A program made the translations under genes and the position numbers. A DNA stretch of 27,794 nt from a crenarchaeote SCGC AAA261-N23 (lineage in GTDB: Archaea; Thermoproteota; Thermoprotei; Gearchaeales; Gearchaeaceae), in assembly GCA_000375685.1 (NCBI GenBank), contig AQVQ01000009.1, positions 1-27,794 of the forward strand, written 5' to 3'. How positions within the stretch are numbered: position 1 is the stretch's first letter; every line of letters begins with the position of its first letter. Under the pieces are notes generated by a model. The model had not been told where the DNA came from, made no database searches, and saw nothing but the letters and a program-made list of their open reading frames with translations. Positions 24,648 to 27,794 of the stretch are shown in pieces.

Positions 24648-25010
24648 GTTATGATTTTTCAAGCATTTTGAGGAATGAACACTAATGAATACATTTCAAA
24701 AAGAAATCACTGTTTCAGCACTTTAAATTTTTTTGTTTTAACAAATCTATAATGTAGTTATAAATTTCATGTCCTTTACCTTTATGTGTTATGTTAATTA
24801 TAATAAATCATTTTCAGTCAATCTGTTCAATCCATTTCTGAAGAGCTGATTATTTTTTTTAACTAGTTTTTGCATTTTATTATTGTATAATTTCATTTAG
24901 GCTAAACTTATCCGAAAATTTGAACTGCGTACATGAGTCGCATTAAGACGGTTTTCTTGGGTGTTATATAATTTAGTTAAAAATAAATACAAAGCTAGTA
25001 AAATATTTTT
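24648..25010. other. Intergenic stretch before small membrane gene
   Basis: AT-rich. It contains a probable promoter for the next gene (AAAAATAAATAC about 24979-24990, some 20-30 nt before ATG 25011). Nothing else is recognised. Confidence 0.4.
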
Positions 25011-25379
25011 ATGAGTAAAAATATACCTATCTATTTATCCGTTATAGGTGGTGCCTTTTACATTATAGGTGGATTGGTAGCATACTTTATTGTTATATCT
25101 TTAGGAGGCTTTTTGTCAGGTTTAAATGCGCCAGGATATACTGAAGGGAGTGTTTTAAGTGAAGCAGGTTTCCTTTTCGCTTTTGGAGCAATTATAGGCT
25201 TAATAATTATTATTGTTTCATTGACATTATTAAGATCAGAGAAACTAAGGAATAGAAGAATTGGGTTGATAATAAATATAATCGTAGCCATATTAGGTGC
25301 AATAAATACATTGGGAGGCCTACTTATAGGACTAATTCTTGTTATAGTAGGTAGTGTAATGGCTGTTACAAGAAAATAA
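25011..25379 (+). CDS. Small membrane protein (three or four segments)
   Basis: 122 residues with hydrophobic segments at about 7-32 (YLSVIGGAFYIIGGLVAYFI), 52-75 (GFLFAFGAIIGLIIIIVSLT) and 83-118 (long enough for two). A short Gly/Pro-rich loop and a basic SEKLRNRR loop lie between. The pattern resembles the small DUF4064-like tetraspan proteins often seen in archaea and Firmicutes, whose role is unknown. It is monocistronic. Confidence 0.65.
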   Translation: MSKNIPIYLSVIGGAFYIIGGLVAYFIVISLGGFLSGLNAPGYTEGSVLSEAGFLFAFGAIIGLIIIIVSLTLLRSEKLRNRRIGLIINIIVAILGAINTLGGLLIGLILVIVGSVMAVTRK

Positions 25380-25584
25380 TAGTGAGCATGAAAAATATCA
25401 TAAATTATGAAATAAAGTAGTTATTAAGGATGGAAAATTGTTGGTAATTTTTGCATTAATAACTTGAATTAATTAATTTTTAGTATAATCTTATTCTTTA
25501 CGTACATTGATAAAAAATGATACAAATTTTCCAACAAATAGCAAAATTGCGAATTTCGGTGAAAAGTTGGTTAGATTCTGTCCA

Positions 25585-25729
25585 ATAACTTATAAAGGTT
25601 GGATAGACGCAACATAATCGTGATGAAAAATAGGAAGTTATATGAAAAAATTTATATTTGGAATTTAATACAATAGTTCAGAGGGGAGCAAGAAAATAAA
25701 AATGCCCTCCTAGTCATGAGCTCCCCTCT
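25585..25729 (+). ncRNA. Possible structured RNA: TATA box then strong hairpin
   Basis: AACTTATAAAGG (25587-25598) looks like a TATA box, set between GTCCAA and TTGGAT arms. Downstream, AGAGGGGAGC (25680-25689) pairs perfectly with GCTCCCCTCT (25720-25729) around a 30-nt loop. The stem is unusually G+C rich for this AT-rich DNA. No ORF lies between. It might be a small RNA, an IS relic, or a transcript end. Confidence 0.35.
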
Positions 25730-25864
25730 AAAATGATTGAATTTTATTCAAAACGGATCTGCATTCTGGTTAATAAAATCGCTCTACTAATTTAAAATAA
25801 AATCTAATAGTGACTACCTTGTTCATATCTTTGACTTAACAAAAATAGGACGGATGTGCTTCTT

Positions 25865-26719
25865 TTATCCCTTATATACTGAAACTACAGACCTCCTTGC
25901 TGTTTCGTAAGCCAATTCGAGTAGGTTATCGAAATTGACTTCAACTTCGTTAGTGGCTATGGTGAACACTGTGTCTCCGTCCAAAGAGAGGTTGTATGGC
26001 TTTATAACAGATGAGAAGCCGTTCTCAACCACGCTAGCTAGTTTACATGCTTCTGAATTAGATAACTTTGCGTTGGTTAAAACCACACCTAATGTTGTGC
26101 CCATTACGTTATGATTTTCAATGCTTTTAGCCTTGTTTCCAGCTAATAGGCTTCCGTCAAGGTCGTAAATGTTGCCTATGCTGTTAAGAACCGATATAAC
26201 GCCTACCTTTACCTTGCCTTTTTCAATCTCGTAATAACCCTGTCCGCCAGGTTTCATGAACTTAGCACCGCCCAATTTAGCTACCATTGCACCTCTACCT
26301 GCCCAGTATCTTCCTACAGGTATTTCGGTTGATAGTTTCTCCATTGCTTTAAAACCCCATTCCTCAGTTGGTAGAATATTATTACCGTAAAAGTCAAAGA
26401 TCGCTGCAGCAGCTACAATTGGAATGCTTAAGCCTGCAATCTTAAAACCCCTTCCCATATTGTATAAACTAAGTATAACACCGCTTATAGCCATAAACCC
26501 AAATACGCTCCTCCCAGTTAGTACGATAGCGTTTACAGATTGGTCTTTTCTGTGACTTGGAGTTAATAGGTCTGTTCCCATAGTTGCAGGAGAGCCTCCT
26601 CTTTGAGACACCCCGCCAACATTGTAATTTTTATCAACCACTACAACAGTTATCCCTGATTTAGCTTCTTCATTAGTATAACCTCCTACTAAAATTCCCT
26701 CAATTCCTATCTTAGCCAT
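25865..26719 (-). CDS. P1 (S58) family peptidase
   Basis: 284 residues. The family has an Ntn-hydrolase-like fold (DmpA aminopeptidase, NylC nylon-oligomer hydrolase) and self-cleaves before a catalytic Thr or Ser. Visible features are GILVGGYTNEEAKSGITVVV, GGSPATMGTDLL, VLTGRSVFGF, the putative processing and nucleophile site HNVMGTTLGVVLTNAKL (GTTL residues 207-210) and SLDGDTVFTIATN (245-257). The last corresponds to the family's DGDTVFALAT hallmark. Length is close to that of other archaeal members. Substrate is likely small peptides or amides, not proven. It is preceded by 78 bp and then a minus-strand regulator pair. Confidence 0.85.
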   Translation of the reverse strand: MAKIGIEGILVGGYTNEEAKSGITVVVVDKNYNVGGVSQRGGSPATMGTDLLTPSHRKDQSVNAIVLTGRSVFGFMAISGVILSLYNMGRGFKIAGLSIPIVAAAAIFDFYGNNILPTEEWGFKAMEKLSTEIPVGRYWAGRGAMVAKLGGAKFMKPGGQGYYEIEKGKVKVGVISVLNSIGNIYDLDGSLLAGNKAKSIENHNVMGTTLGVVLTNAKLSNSEACKLASVVENGFSSVIKPYNLSLDGDTVFTIATNEVEVNFDNLLELAYETARRSVVSVYKG

Positions 26720-26797
26720 GCTTTCTCAATCAATATTGACTGGCTCAGTATCAATATTAAATCTTCTTTTTTCAAGTTTATGTCTATCCATATTATT

Positions 26798-27166
26798 TCA
26801 GATAGAGTAAATTGGCTTTCCATCAAGTTCGCCTATCTTTCTAAGCTTCAGTTCGGTAGATAGATCAATGTTAAGAGATGTTGCAACCTCCATGATTCCT
26901 CTAGCTTCATCAATGAATTGTAATAACTTGTTTATGTGATTTATCTTATTGACAGACTCATCAATAGCTAATATTTTGAACATGTATTCAGATAAACCAG
27001 TTGCGATAAGCCTGTATGCTCCTTCTAGATTATATGTATTGATTTTAAAATCCGTAGCTCTTTCTTTGAAATATTGATTAACCGCATCAAGCTTACCCAT
27101 TTCAAGCATTTTCAATATATTTTGTATTTCCATTCGCAATGAGGTAAGATATTTAACATCGATCAT
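26798..27166 (-). CDS. Helical protein in operon with winged-helix regulator
   Basis: 122 residues, nearly all alpha-helical (SLRMEIQNILKMLEMGKLDA, then YNLEGAYRLIATGLSEYMFK, then INKLLQFIDEARGIMEVATS) with a short beta-like end (LDGKPIYSI). It begins within the stop of the upstream winged-helix gene (4-nt ATGA-type overlap), so the two are co-translated. I do not recognise a family. The size and helices could suit a ligand-binding or HEPN-like partner, but no RNase motif (R-x4-6-H) is seen. Confidence 0.65.
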   Translation of the reverse strand: MIDVKYLTSLRMEIQNILKMLEMGKLDAVNQYFKERATDFKINTYNLEGAYRLIATGLSEYMFKILAIDESVNKINHINKLLQFIDEARGIMEVATSLNIDLSTELKLRKIGELDGKPIYSI

Positions 27167-27504
27167 GGTTGTTTAAACTTAAAGGTGGCCGACTCTATTT
27201 CATAATAACCTTTTTCTGTTAATCCTATAAGAGCGTTTCTTTTACCTATTCTTACTATTAAACCTTTTGCTTCAAGTTTTCTTAAAGTATAATATGCTGT
27301 AATTTTATTAAGATTTAATTCTTTAACAAAATCTAAGAAATATACAGGTTCTCCTTTTTCTCTTAACCATCTTAGAATATCAATTGGTGTAGTCGTTAAG
27401 TGTTTTCCGTATTTCATAGCTACCTCTCTTACTGAAAGCCATCCACCTTTAACGTATACTTTTTGTTTTTCAGGAATAGCTTCTACTGGAATTTTTGTTG
27501 CCAC
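27163..27504 (-). CDS. Winged helix-turn-helix transcription regulator
   Basis: 113 residues from GTG 27502-27504. After a 20-residue N-terminal arm comes GGWLSVREVAMKYGKHLTTT, then PIDILRWLREKGEPVYFLDF and the recognition region ELNLNKITAYYTLRKLEAKG, followed by the wing LIVRIGKRNALIGLTEKGYY. This is a standard wHTH for DNA binding. It is the first gene of a two-gene unit. A minus-strand TATA box at 27524-27531 sits 20-27 nt before the GTG and supports that start. Targets are unknown, and autoregulation is plausible. Confidence 0.75.
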   Translation of the reverse strand: MATKIPVEAIPEKQKVYVKGGWLSVREVAMKYGKHLTTTPIDILRWLREKGEPVYFLDFVKELNLNKITAYYTLRKLEAKGLIVRIGKRNALIGLTEKGYYEIESATFKFKQP

Positions 27505-27523
27505 TACTACTATCTAATACCAA

Positions 27524-27531
27524 TATATAAA
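27524..27531 (-). promoter_or_regulatory. TATA box of the wHTH gene
   Basis: TTTATATA on the minus strand (plus strand TATATAAA), 20-27 nt from the GTG at 27504. It fits leaderless transcription. Confidence 0.55.
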
Positions 27532-27622
27532 ACTTAAAGCATGTGCTTAAAAAATGGCAGTTATATACCAATTAACATGGAAATACTACAGGTTATCCAA
27601 ACCTAAATATTCTAGATGCAAG

Positions 27623-27630
27623 CTTTTATA
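27623..27630 (+). promoter_or_regulatory. TATA box of the coiled-coil gene at the window end
   Basis: CTTTTATA lies 20-27 nt before the ATG at 27650, the same spacing as at other genes here. Confidence 0.5.
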
Positions 27631-27649
27631 GCTTTTTTAATAAATTTAT

Positions 27650-27794
27650 ATGAGTGTTGTGGAGGCAGAGAGAATTTCCAGATTAGAAGGAAAGGTTGAA
27701 GAATTATCTAAAAGAATGGACGATTTTAAAAGCGATATTAATTCTTTGTGAAACGAAGTAATAGCTACAAGGAATGAAATGAATAATAGAATGG
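27650..27794 (+). pseudogene. Start of a coiled-coil protein with in-frame TGA (cut by window edge)
   Basis: ATG 27650 opens MSVVEAERISRLEGKVEELS, then KRMDDFKSDINSL, and meets TGA at 27749-27751. Directly after it the same frame continues NEVIATRNEMNNRM to the window edge. The heptad pattern runs unbroken across the stop, so one CGA-to-TGA or AGA-to-TGA change is likely. Such N-terminal coiled coils are typical of DUF3782-type nuclease-like proteins in Sulfolobales, but the diagnostic part is outside the window. Confidence 0.55.

Noticed and set aside
25619..25626. GTGATGA C-box-like motif after a TATA-like box
   Set aside because: No matching D box before the G+C-rich hairpin, so a C/D RNA is not supported.

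Overview
The window is AT-rich (roughly one third G+C) and looks like a thermoacidophilic crenarchaeon (Thermoproteota, most like Sulfolobales or a relative). The indications are a type I Cas3'' HD nuclease, two PaREP1-family genes, several VapBC toxin-antitoxin loci, archaeal PF01637 and DUF4143 ATPases, Sulfolobales-style TnpB remnants, and TATA boxes about 20-30 nt before many start codons, which suggests leaderless mRNAs. No rRNA, tRNA or CRISPR array was recognised.

Layout. 1-742 holds the end of cas3''. 743-2940 is a graveyard: a broken three-ORF VapB/small protein/VapC cluster, then a second VapBC whose toxin is split by a decayed TnpB element (about 2038-2390). 3245-3724 is a PaREP1 gene. 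3725-4660 carries an IS-end-like hairpin and two stop-riddled gene remnants. 4709-5680 is an intact archaeal ATPase with two abutting 16-bp palindromes ending exactly at its ATG. 5690-6000 holds more TnpB debris. 6177-6827 is a CPBP membrane protease. 7693-10184 is a large TPR-CHAT protease gene broken by one frameshift, and it overlaps a convergent gene for a possible thioredoxin-fold protein (10158-10682). 10772-11170 is another dead VapBC, followed by a second PaREP1 gene (11316-11777). 12245-13567 is a DUF4143 ATPase, and 13640-14141 holds ATPase fragments. 14186-15634 is a secreted, membrane-anchored phosphoesterase with an amber stop just after the signal peptide. 16070-17395 is a second DUF4143 ATPase.

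17928-19927 is an intact two-gene membrane operon of unknown function whose products share a similar helical, Met/Lys-rich cytoplasmic tail. 20238-21662 is an M20-type hydrolase with altered metal ligands. 21818-21960 is another TnpB end. 22030-22771 is a VapC fragment plus an intact VapBC with a palindrome at its start. 23209-23442 is an orphan antitoxin, 24231-24647 an ArsC/LMW phosphatase-like gene and 25011-25379 a small membrane protein. 25865-26719 is a P1 (S58) peptidase. 26798-27504 is a winged-helix plus helical-protein pair. 27650-27794 is the start of a coiled-coil protein with an in-frame TGA.

The region reads as an accessory, defence-rich zone of the chromosome with many decaying genes. 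Intact metabolic or housekeeping-like genes lie mainly after 17.9 kb. The strongest candidates for undescribed biology are the TPR-CHAT/thioredoxin-like convergent pair, the 17.9-19.9 kb membrane operon and the tandem palindromes at the ATPase start codon.
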